A stretch of DNA of 64,000 bases from Paludibacteraceae bacterium. Lineage in GTDB: Bacteria > Bacteroidota > Bacteroidia > Bacteroidales > Paludibacteraceae. Below the pieces are notes generated by a model that saw only the letters and a program-made list of their open reading frames with translations, searched no databases and was not told the origin of the DNA. The stretch's first letter is position 1; each line of letters begins with the position of its first letter. The stretch covers positions 97,072-161,071 of the forward strand of contig JAFXPY010000001.1 in the NCBI GenBank assembly GCA_017527495.1. The letters are read 5' to 3'. The translations under genes and the position numbers were made by a program. This document shows positions 27,582 through 34,821 of the stretch, one piece after another.

Positions 27582-29537
27582 TTAATTTTCAAATTCTTGT
27601 AGTGTTCGCATAACACTTATTACGGCTCCGACAGATGCTGCAAAGCTTGGTCCTCCATGTCCTTTGTATGGTGGGTTGCCGTCGTAGAGCTCGTTGATAG
27701 TGCCGATGCAGAGATCGCTCATCTCAACTTCGTAACCAACCAGCATGCGCTCCATAAATGATTTGCCTGAGTTTTTATACACCTTCATGTAAGCCGAAGC
27801 GTATGCAGCAATGGTGCAAGGCCAAACCGGTCCGTTGTGGTAGTTGTGGTCGCGCTCTTTCTGACCGCCGATGTATTGCGGACGATAGTTACCGCTCTTC
27901 GGGCTTAAGGTGCGCAAGCCGCGAGGAGTGAGCAACTCTTTGGTACAGATATCAACAACGGCTTTTTGTTGTTTGCGGTCAAGAGGAGAGAATGGCAGAC
28001 TTGCCGCCCAAATCTGATTTGGACGAACCTCTTTGTCGTGATAGTTGTCAACAACATAGTCGTCCAAATATATTCCGTTCCAGAAAGTATTGACAAATGA
28101 CTCGCGTGTTATCTCCGATTGATATTCCATCAAGTCGGCACGCTGTTCGTTGCCCAAAACACGATGAATGCTTGCCACGAATTTCAGAGCATTGTACCAC
28201 AAAGCATTTATCTCAACGACATATCCTGTACGCGGCGTGATAGGGCGACCATCCTCTACGCTGTTCATCCATGTGGCAGGGGTGTTCCGACCGTCAACAA
28301 ACAAGAGTTGATTGTTATGCAATAATGCGCGCGGGTGCTCTTGTTTGCGATACATCTCAATGACGCGTATGCATATCTCACCATATTTTTTTGCTGCTTC
28401 CTCGAGCGAATAGAAGCGGGCGTATTGTTGTATGGCACGCACAAACCAAAGCAAAGCATCGGGTGCGTCCATGTCGGCAAGTTTAATCTTGTCATATTCC
28501 TTATTTATAAAGGCATTGATTTCGTCAATAGCCGTTTCGTCCATGATGGCTTGCCAATATTCCGGTCGGTCGATCATCAGTGTGCAAGCAGGTAGCGCGA
28601 AGAACTCACTCCTTGCCTCGGCTTTGAACCATGGGTAGCCGGCAAGTAGATAGCATTTTTTTCCTTCGCGTTTGTAGAATTGTGATGCTGAGTTTTTGAG
28701 GCATGCAAACATATCGGTGCGAGCGTTGCGGCGTTCCAGCTCTTTTTCCCAAATAGAATTTAAACTACGGACGCTAACCTCCGATATTCCGGCAGAGAAT
28801 ATGACGCTCTCGCCTTTCTTCAAAGGCACCTCAAAACAACCGGGAACAAGTTGGTCTTCTTGATACTCATAGCCGCGCTCTTGCTCCTTGTAATACTCAA
28901 TGTCTTTATACCAGTCGGGGTTGTGAGTATAAGTGCATTTGCGAGAAAACTGCATGTATAGTTTCGGAAACTCAGGATACATTTGCATCACAATACCATT
29001 ACTTACTTCCTCATAACTCGTGTTGGCTCGATCATTCTGACGAGTCAAAGCATTAACGCTGCGATAAGCCAAAAATGGTTTAAAACGCAATGTCGTTGCT
29101 GAGTGAGAGTCAATCAGTGTGTATCTAATCAACACACGAGGCTCAAAACTAACCAACATACGCTCTTTGGAAAGCACAACGCCACCAACACGATATGTGG
29201 TGCGACTAATCACATTGCAGTCGAACTCACGAATGTACTTATGCCCATTGGGAGCATAGTTGTTGCCGTTGTACTTGTGAATTCCAAGATTAAATTCGGC
29301 ACCATGTTGAATCACTGTTTCGTCAAGCGAACCAAGGAGTACATAATTGTCTTCTTTGAGCGGTGAACCGGGCTCACTGCCGAGAGGAATAACAAGTTGT
29401 CCATGGTACTTTCTTGTGTTGCAATCTATCAAGGTGGTGTAGTTGTAAGCACCGGCACGATTGGTGCGAATCATCTCTTTTGTGAGCGACCGTTCCAGAT
29501 TGATAAGTAATGTTTTGTCAAAGGTTAAATAACTCAT
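27582..29537 (-). CDS. Glycogen debranching enzyme (amylo-alpha-1,6-glucosidase)
   Basis: A 651-residue cytoplasmic enzyme of the bacterial/archaeal GDE type. The N-terminal beta-sandwich domain (residues 1 to about 260) starts with LEREWL-like sequence SLTKEMIRTNRAGAYNYTTL and RKYHGQLV, both typical. The C-terminal (alpha/alpha)6 barrel (about 280-651) has PDALLWFVRAIQQYARF, then TWMNSVEDGRPITPRTGYVV and EINALWYNALKF, the catalytic-acid region of these debranching enzymes, and RDHNYHNGPVWP near the end. It removes alpha-1,6 branches from glycogen. It is the first gene of the three-gene glycogen set; an imperfect hairpin followed by T6 lies in its leader. No consensus promoter was found upstream. 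Confidence 0.9.
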   Translation of the reverse strand: MSYLTFDKTLLINLERSLTKEMIRTNRAGAYNYTTLIDCNTRKYHGQLVIPLGSEPGSPLKEDNYVLLGSLDETVIQHGAEFNLGIHKYNGNNYAPNGHKYIREFDCNVISRTTYRVGGVVLSKERMLVSFEPRVLIRYTLIDSHSATTLRFKPFLAYRSVNALTRQNDRANTSYEEVSNGIVMQMYPEFPKLYMQFSRKCTYTHNPDWYKDIEYYKEQERGYEYQEDQLVPGCFEVPLKKGESVIFSAGISEVSVRSLNSIWEKELERRNARTDMFACLKNSASQFYKREGKKCYLLAGYPWFKAEARSEFFALPACTLMIDRPEYWQAIMDETAIDEINAFINKEYDKIKLADMDAPDALLWFVRAIQQYARFYSLEEAAKKYGEICIRVIEMYRKQEHPRALLHNNQLLFVDGRNTPATWMNSVEDGRPITPRTGYVVEINALWYNALKFVASIHRVLGNEQRADLMEYQSEITRESFVNTFWNGIYLDDYVVDNYHDKEVRPNQIWAASLPFSPLDRKQQKAVVDICTKELLTPRGLRTLSPKSGNYRPQYIGGQKERDHNYHNGPVWPCTIAAYASAYMKVYKNSGKSFMERMLVGYEVEMSDLCIGTINELYDGNPPYKGHGGPSFAASVGAVISVMRTLQEFEN

Positions 29538-29561
29538 ATCTAAGTATTTATGTAGTTATAC

Positions 29562-29596
29562 AAAAAAGCGTCACCCCTGCTCAAAACAGGTGTTAC
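29562..29596 (-). promoter_or_regulatory. Terminator-like hairpin in the leader of the glycogen genes
   Basis: Minus strand: CGTAACACCTG ... CAGGGGTGACG (29569-29596, two mismatches, 6-nt loop) followed by CTTTTTTG. It lies 25-60 bp ahead of the debranching-enzyme ATG, with no minus-strand gene upstream for it to end, so attenuation is possible. Imperfect pairing lowers confidence. Confidence 0.4.
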
Positions 29597-29742
29597 GAAA
29601 TCGGCTGCAAGTTACAACTTTTTTTTCAATCAGGCAACATTTTTTTTGTGTTTTTTAACATAAAAACACAATTATTTACATATTTGCTTATTTACGATTT
29701 ACATATTCAAATACTATTGAATTGGTTGTTGGTGATGTTGCA

Positions 29743-29774
29743 TTTGTTTATTTGCTAAAAAAATATTAATTTTG
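29743..29774 (+). promoter_or_regulatory. Consensus promoter of the MMPL-pnuC-kinase operon
   Basis: TTTG (29743-29746) - 20 nt - TAATTTTG (29767-29774). The -7 box overlaps the GTG at 29774, which rules that codon out as start and points to ATG 29792. Confidence 0.75.
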
Positions 29775-29791
29775 TGGCAATTATAGTTTTT

Positions 29792-32275
29792 ATGTATCAA
29801 TTATTTCGTTTTTTCCGTAGCCATAGAGCATTGTACTACACTTTGCTCATTGCAACATCTGTGATTTTAATAATTCTCGGAAGTCACCTGACCTTCGAAG
29901 AAGATATCTCAAAACTTTTGCCACCTCCGGCAGAAGAAAACAAGTCGCTCGATTTGGCTTTCTCTGATTTGAAAGTGAAAGACAATCTATTTTTGCAAAT
30001 TCATGCAACTTCTCAAGCCGTTACGCCTGATTCTCTAATTGAGATATGCGACAATCTGATGGAAAATATTCTGACTGCCGATTCTGCAAATCATGATATC
30101 AATTCGACGCTTTACGATATTGACCCTATGATGTTGCTTGATTTGGCAGACTATCTCTTGGCAAATATCCCATCATATATCGACACATCATATTACTCCA
30201 CTTTTGATTCTCTATTTAGTGCAGAACATCTGTCGGCTCAGATGCAAAGCGACCAAGAGTTACTCCTCCGTGCCGACAATGATTTACTCTCGATGCTTGT
30301 CATGAGCGACCCTGCCGGACTGCGTAATGTCATATTAGGCTTTGATGCAGGAAGCATGGGCGCATCGACAAAAAAGATGAATTACAATATCATTGACGGA
30401 CATCTTTTCAATCGTGATTCTACCACTTGTGTAGCTTTTATCTCACCGGCTATAAGCTCAAAAGATTCAAAGTCGGCAATACGTTTGTTGCGTACTATAC
30501 AAGGCTCTATATCAACAATCACAAATCCCGATGTTGAGGTGCTTTATCATGGAGCCGTAGTGCAGAGTGCCAACAATAGTCTGCGCACCAAACGCGATAT
30601 AAAACTCACAATGGGTGTCTCATTTGCTATAATACTCATTCTGCTTCTTATTGCCCTTCGTCAGCCAAACAATATATTGCTTTTACTTCTGCCTATTGTG
30701 TACGGTACCTTTTTCGCTATGTCGTTTATATGGCTCTGGCAGGGCACTATGTCGCTTATGGCTATGGGCGTGGCAGCCGTAGTATTGGGTGTGGCAATGA
30801 GCTATTGCTTGCACATCATCATACACTATAAGTACACAGGCGATCGTGAACTGACTATTCAGCAACAAACCAAGCCTGTCATCTTAGGCTCTCTAACCAC
30901 GATAGGTTCTTTTGCCGGCTTGCTGTTCACGAGTTCGTCACTGCTCAGCGATTTCGGACTTTTTGCTCTTCTTGCTCTTGTTGGAACGACAATGGCTGCT
31001 CTGATTTTTATGCCGCAACATTTTCCGCGCAACAACAAGAAAAACGAGCGCATTTTTTCGTGGATGGAAAAAGTCAGTGCCTATCCGCTCGACGAAAAAC
31101 GATGGTTTGTTGCCTTGATAAGTGTAGCGGTTATCGTACTGATATGTTTTGCGTCGAAAGTGGAGTTCGACCCTGATTTGCACCATATCAACTACACCTC
31201 ACCTGAGGCACAGCGTGCCATGCAAATGTGGAACGGCAATACTGCCGACGGCTCAAAACAGCAGTATTATGCCACAATGGGTAATGACATCAATGAAGCA
31301 CTCGAAGCACAAAAAGACTTTGAGGCGGCATGTGCCCGACTCAAACATGATTCAATAATCAATTCTTATACCCCGATGGCAAAAATTTTGCCCTCGTTGC
31401 AAACACAGCAAGTCAGGATAGACGCATGGCACGACTATTTCTCCTTGCATGCCGACGAGATAGAAAGCAGAATACGCCGTGAGGCAGAAAATCTTGATAT
31501 CGACCCGGAAATATATGAAACTTTCTATGCAATGATGCGCCAACAATACGAGCCATCGTTACTTCTTGAAGAAGGTGTTATTCCGGACAATATAATAGGT
31601 AATTTCACCGAAAAAATAGGTGATAAATACCTCGTCTTTACGCCCGTCACAATGCCAATAGCCAATCTTGATAGTGTGAATGATGTTCTGACAAAGGTTG
31701 AAAATGCTTTGGTTCTCGACCCCTTCTATTATGCTACCGACTTGGTCAAACTCATCAACGACGATTTTTATATCATCTTGCTTATCTCGTCAATATTCGT
31801 ATTCTTAGTCTTGATTGTTGCATATCACAATTGGCTTTTAGCTCTGATTGCTTTCCTGCCTATGGGCTTGAGCTGGTATGTGGTTGAAGGAGCAATGGCA
31901 CTGACAGGGCAGGAATTTAATCTGATAAATATCGTTGTAAGTAGTTTTATTTTCGGAATAGGTGTTGATTACAGCATTTTTGTTATGGATGGCCTGATAG
32001 CATCGGCTCGTGGCGAAGACACCAAACTTCTGGCGTACCACAAGACAGCCATAACTATTTCTGCCATCATATTGATAATCTGCATGGGCTCATTGCTCTT
32101 TGCTGTCCATCCGTCAATACATTCAATAGCTTTCCCGTCGTTGATTGGTATGATAACCACACTATTACTATCATACACCATACAACCGTTTTTGTTTAAA
32201 GCTTTACTGAAAACAAATATGGGTAAGGGTATAGTAATGAACTCAGAAAACAAGAAGAAATCATGTTGCAAATAA
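29792..32275 (+). CDS. MMPL-family RND transporter
   Basis: An 827-residue inner-membrane protein. ATG 29792 is chosen as start because the in-frame GTG at 29774 lies inside the promoter -7 box. The layout is duplicated: one membrane helix (about 15-35), a large outer loop, then a cluster of helices (about 270-410); a second helix near 440, a second loop and a second cluster (about 660-800). The second cluster holds SFIFGIGVDYSIFVMDG, the GxxxDY motif of MMPL proteins (PF03176) that carries the proton-relay Asp. Similar Bacteroidales proteins are predicted to export lipids or other hydrophobic compounds; the substrate here is unknown. It overlaps pnuC by 13 nt, so the three genes are translationally coupled. 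Confidence 0.85.
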   Translation: MYQLFRFFRSHRALYYTLLIATSVILIILGSHLTFEEDISKLLPPPAEENKSLDLAFSDLKVKDNLFLQIHATSQAVTPDSLIEICDNLMENILTADSANHDINSTLYDIDPMMLLDLADYLLANIPSYIDTSYYSTFDSLFSAEHLSAQMQSDQELLLRADNDLLSMLVMSDPAGLRNVILGFDAGSMGASTKKMNYNIIDGHLFNRDSTTCVAFISPAISSKDSKSAIRLLRTIQGSISTITNPDVEVLYHGAVVQSANNSLRTKRDIKLTMGVSFAIILILLLIALRQPNNILLLLLPIVYGTFFAMSFIWLWQGTMSLMAMGVAAVVLGVAMSYCLHIIIHYKYTGDRELTIQQQTKPVILGSLTTIGSFAGLLFTSSSLLSDFGLFALLALVGTTMAALIFMPQHFPRNNKKNERIFSWMEKVSAYPLDEKRWFVALISVAVIVLICFASKVEFDPDLHHINYTSPEAQRAMQMWNGNTADGSKQQYYATMGNDINEALEAQKDFEAACARLKHDSIINSYTPMAKILPSLQTQQVRIDAWHDYFSLHADEIESRIRREAENLDIDPEIYETFYAMMRQQYEPSLLLEEGVIPDNIIGNFTEKIGDKYLVFTPVTMPIANLDSVNDVLTKVENALVLDPFYYATDLVKLINDDFYIILLISSIFVFLVLIVAYHNWLLALIAFLPMGLSWYVVEGAMALTGQEFNLINIVVSSFIFGIGVDYSIFVMDGLIASARGEDTKLLAYHKTAITISAIILIICMGSLLFAVHPSIHSIAFPSLIGMITTLLLSYTIQPFLFKALLKTNMGKGIVMNSENKKKSCCK

Positions 32276-32859
32276 TCGCAGATTGGGTTGTGGCGAATTG
32301 GGTTGAGCTGGTAGGTGCCTGTACGGGCATCACATATCTGATTTTGGAAATAAAGCAAAACATGTGGCTTTGGCCTGTAGGCTTGCTCAATGCAATATTT
32401 TATGCTGTGATATTCTTTACCGGCGGACTATATGCCATCACAACACTGCAAATCTATTATGTCGTGATGATGATTTACGGCTGGTGTCATTGGGTCAAAG
32501 GAGGTCAAGGCGAACCTAATGACGAATTGCCTGTGAGCAAAGTGCCTGTAAAGTATTGGTGTTATATCATTGTAGCCGCCGCAATTATATGTTGTGCCTA
32601 TTATGTTGTTTTGTTGCGTTACACCGATTCGCAAGCGCCGGTAGGAGACGCTTTTGTAACAGCATGGAGCATTGTAGGAACATGGATGTTGGCAAAGAAA
32701 TACATAGAGCAATGGTATGTGTGGATTGGCGTGAATATGTTCTCCGTATGGCTCTATGCCTCGCAAGGATTGGTGGTAACATCTGTTCTATATGCCTTTT
32801 ACGCAATAATTGCGATTATAGGCTACTTCAATTGGAAAAAAACACTATGTCGCGAATAG
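32263..32859 (+). CDS. pnuC: PnuC-type nicotinamide riboside transporter
   Basis: A 198-residue membrane protein with about seven hydrophobic helices. It shows the PnuC pattern: EIKQNMWLWPVGLLNAIFYA near residue 29 and IYYVVMMIYGWCHWVKG near 64, with the Trp- and Asn-rich faces that line the substrate path; EQWYVWIGVNMFSVWLY near 147 is the inverted-repeat counterpart. PnuC moves nicotinamide riboside into the cell by facilitated diffusion, trapped by phosphorylation. The next gene, overlapping by 13 nt, encodes the matching kinase, which strongly supports the assignment. It also overlaps the end of the MMPL gene by 13 nt. Confidence 0.9.
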   Translation: MLQIIADWVVANWVELVGACTGITYLILEIKQNMWLWPVGLLNAIFYAVIFFTGGLYAITTLQIYYVVMMIYGWCHWVKGGQGEPNDELPVSKVPVKYWCYIIVAAAIICCAYYVVLLRYTDSQAPVGDAFVTAWSIVGTWMLAKKYIEQWYVWIGVNMFSVWLYASQGLVVTSVLYAFYAIIAIIGYFNWKKTLCRE

Positions 32860-33341
32860 CACTTATCGGACCGGAATCTGTGGGCAAGTCAACACTTGCT
32901 AAGCAATTAGGCAAGATATATAATATGCCCGTTGTCGCGGAGTATGCCCGTGATTATGTGGCTAATCTCAATCGACCATACACCTATGATGATGTTGAGC
33001 TAATTGCAAAGCATCAGACAGAAGAATACGAGCAATATGAACATGCCATATTCGACACTGAAATGATAATCACCAAAGTGTGGTTTGATGTTGCTTATTG
33101 CAAACGCCCTATATGGCTTGATAAATGGATGCAGGAGCACCGAATGGACTATTATCTTCTTCTGAAACCCGACATAGAGTGGCAGGCTGATCCGACGCGT
33201 GAGAATGGCGACAAAAGAGAATGGCTGTTCAATATCTACAGAAAAGAATTAGAGTCGTTAGGTGTTAAATATGATATCGTCAGCGGCTCAGGCGAGGCGA
33301 GACTCACTCACGCACTAAATTTTTTGAAAGACAATGTTTGA
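32847..33341 (+). CDS. NadR-type ribosylnicotinamide kinase (AAA ATPase)
   Basis: A 164-residue P-loop kinase. The ATG at 32847 gives MSRIALIGPESVGKSTLAKQ with the Walker A motif at residues 8-15. Then VVAEYARDYV, IFDTEMIITKVWFDV and LLLKPDIEWQADPTREN follow the order seen in the C-terminal kinase domain of NadR. It should phosphorylate nicotinamide riboside to NMN, trapping substrate brought in by PnuC. It is a stand-alone kinase: the NMN adenylyltransferase and DNA-binding domains of enterobacterial NadR are absent. A longer frame starting at 32556 exists but runs inside pnuC and carries no domain, so it is rejected. Confidence 0.88.
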   Translation: MSRIALIGPESVGKSTLAKQLGKIYNMPVVAEYARDYVANLNRPYTYDDVELIAKHQTEEYEQYEHAIFDTEMIITKVWFDVAYCKRPIWLDKWMQEHRMDYYLLLKPDIEWQADPTRENGDKREWLFNIYRKELESLGVKYDIVSGSGEARLTHALNFLKDNV

Positions 33342-33344
33342 AAT

Positions 33345-33920
33345 TATTGTTGTCCGATAAATCGATTTTTCCCGTTAGGGAATATCTTTTAAGGTCTTAA
33401 TGTCTTAATATCAATAGTTTGCTAAACTTTCTCACATTGCTCGGAGTAGTAAATATAGGGTTATCAATCGCTTTCCAACCGCAATAGCGGTTGCATATTA
33501 ATAGAAAATTTATATACCCATCCATCTCTCTCAACCGCAATAGCGGTTGCATATAAAATACTATGCGTTAAATTTGAATATTTGACAATGTGCAACCACT
33601 ACGTGGTTGTTGTGTTTATTATGTTGATTATATCTATTAATATGCAACGGCTAACGCCGTAGAACGCCGAGATATTAAAATCTTATTGATATGCGAAACT
33701 TAAATTATTTTATTAAAGTTTCTCACTTGGTTAAATGTTATCGCGTAGCGATTTTCTTTTAATAGCTAATTATGTTTATCCATTGATTTCCCGTTAGGGA
33801 ATTTCTATGGCGAAAAATGAATTTAAAAGACATTCCCTACGGGAAAAGATATTTGGTTATGTGTCAAAATTCTATTAAAAGATATTCCCTCCGGGAAAAC
33901 ATCGATTTATTGGACTTGAA
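33345..33920. repeat. Mosaic of hairpin elements (intergenic block A)
   Basis: No gene is visible in 33342-33981. In order: TTCCCGTTAGGGAA followed by TATCTTTTAA (near 33370); AACCGC-AATA-GCGGTT at 33477 and again at 33533, each followed by GCATAT; CAACCAC-TAC-GTGGTTG at 33593; AACGGC-TAAC-GCCGT at 33646; then TTGGTTAAATGTTA and TCGC-GTA-GCGA with TTTTCTTTTAATAG (near 33740); TTTCCCGTTAGGGAAA-type (near 33789); and two inverted copies, CCCTACGGG (near 33837) and CCCTCCGGG (near 33888), each preceded by TTAAAAGA. The same modules appear in block B at 44.1-44.9 kb in another order. Confidence 0.85.
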
Positions 33921-33924
33921 ATCT

Positions 33925-33980
33925 TCAAATTTTCAAATCCTCAAATTTTCAAATCTTCAAATTTTCAAATCCTCAAATCC
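33925..33980. repeat. 8-bp tandem array TCAAATNN
   Basis: Seven exact 8-bp units TCAAATTT / TCAAATCC / TCAAATCT ending just before the stop codon of the membrane-protein gene at 33982. Reverse complement of the words at 27512-27577. Confidence 0.85.
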
Positions 33981-33981
33981 T

Positions 33982-34704
33982 CTACTCGATTATATCCAAA
34001 TCATTTTCTATATCAAGAACAGACACGGTGTCAATCTCTGACGAGCTGGTGTCGGCAGGGGTATCAACAACGGCAGGGCTTGGGGCAAGAGGACTTTCGT
34101 CCATTGATTCAATTGATTTGAGCGTATGATAGCCAACGCCGAGGAAAGTAATCACTGAAATAATCCAAATCAGAAGCATAATCAGTATAGACTTGCCGGA
34201 AGGCCATTCCGATTTGGTGAGGTATTTAATTGCAGCATAGATAAATCCAAAGAGAGGAATACCGACCGTCAAAACGCCTAAAATAATCAACACGGAAGGA
34301 ATCAGTCCGACAAAACCTAAGGGCAGTAAAGCGCCTAATGAGGCAAGCAAAGTGATTATAACCGGAATGATAGCCAGTACAACACCTAATGCGCAAATCA
34401 GTACAAAGGCGCAAATAACATAGAATAGAGCGTTTATAACTCTATGCCTTACAGGGTTGTTCTTGTGATTTATGCCGGTCAGCTCTATAGCTTTCTCTAC
34501 CATCGGAAGTGTGAGCGTGTCGGTGTTGTTCTCTGCCAAGAGCTCGCTAAATATTGTGGCAAGACGCACCTCAATATCAGGCACTTGAGTTCTATAGTTG
34601 GCATTGTTTTCAAATGAAATCAAAAAATCAGTCAGCACCACGAGTGCCTTATGCTCAATCTTGAACGATGAGCCATTTAGTTCTACTGTTAAATCGTAAG
34701 TCAT
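33982..34704 (-). CDS. Membrane protein of unknown function, PspC-like N-terminal part
   Basis: A 240-residue protein without a signal peptide. Residues 1-75 are soluble, with FKIEHKALVVLTDFLISFE and DIEVRLATIFSELLAEN, similar in layout to the helical N-terminal module that precedes PspC domains in Bacteroidota membrane-stress proteins. Residues about 88-200 hold three to four long hydrophobic helices (one rich in Ile/Leu/Val, one with LLPLGFVGLIPSVLIILGVL). The last ~45 residues are acidic, rich in Ser, Pro and Asp, ending EIDTVSVLDIENDLDIIE. It stands 118 bp downstream of the UvrD gene across a repeat region. Resemblance to PspC-type proteins is weak, and no function is assigned. Confidence 0.65.
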   Translation of the reverse strand: MTYDLTVELNGSSFKIEHKALVVLTDFLISFENNANYRTQVPDIEVRLATIFSELLAENNTDTLTLPMVEKAIELTGINHKNNPVRHRVINALFYVICAFVLICALGVVLAIIPVIITLLASLGALLPLGFVGLIPSVLIILGVLTVGIPLFGFIYAAIKYLTKSEWPSGKSILIMLLIWIISVITFLGVGYHTLKSIESMDESPLAPSPAVVDTPADTSSSEIDTVSVLDIENDLDIIE

Positions 34705-34711
34705 ATAATAG

Positions 34712-34815
34712 TTGTTAGGAGTTAGATTGCTTCGTTGTTAGGAGTTAGACCGCTTCGCTGTTAGAGCTGTTAGGAGTTAGAGATCTCTCACTTCTTACTT
34801 CTCACTTCTCACTTC
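34712..34815. repeat. GTTAGGAGTTAG / CTTCTCACTTCT intergenic repeats
   Basis: Degenerate units GTTAGGAGTTAGAYYGCTTCG (three) followed by GAGATCTCTC and several ACTTCTTACTTCTC words. Same word family as 23520-23660. It fills the gap between the small membrane-protein gene and the UvrD gene. Confidence 0.75.
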
Positions 34816-34821
34816 TTATTT

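Noticed and set aside
29774..29791. GTG 29774 as start of the MMPL protein
   Set aside because: It lies in the -7 box of a consensus promoter; ATG 29792 gives a normal N terminus.
32556..32846. Extended kinase frame starting inside pnuC
   Set aside because: The added 97 residues are the shifted frame of pnuC; the kinase fold begins at ATG 32847 with Walker A at residue 8.
33817..34041. Small plus-strand frame of 74 codons
   Set aside because: It is composed of hairpin elements and the 8-bp array and overlaps the minus-strand gene end; no coding signal.
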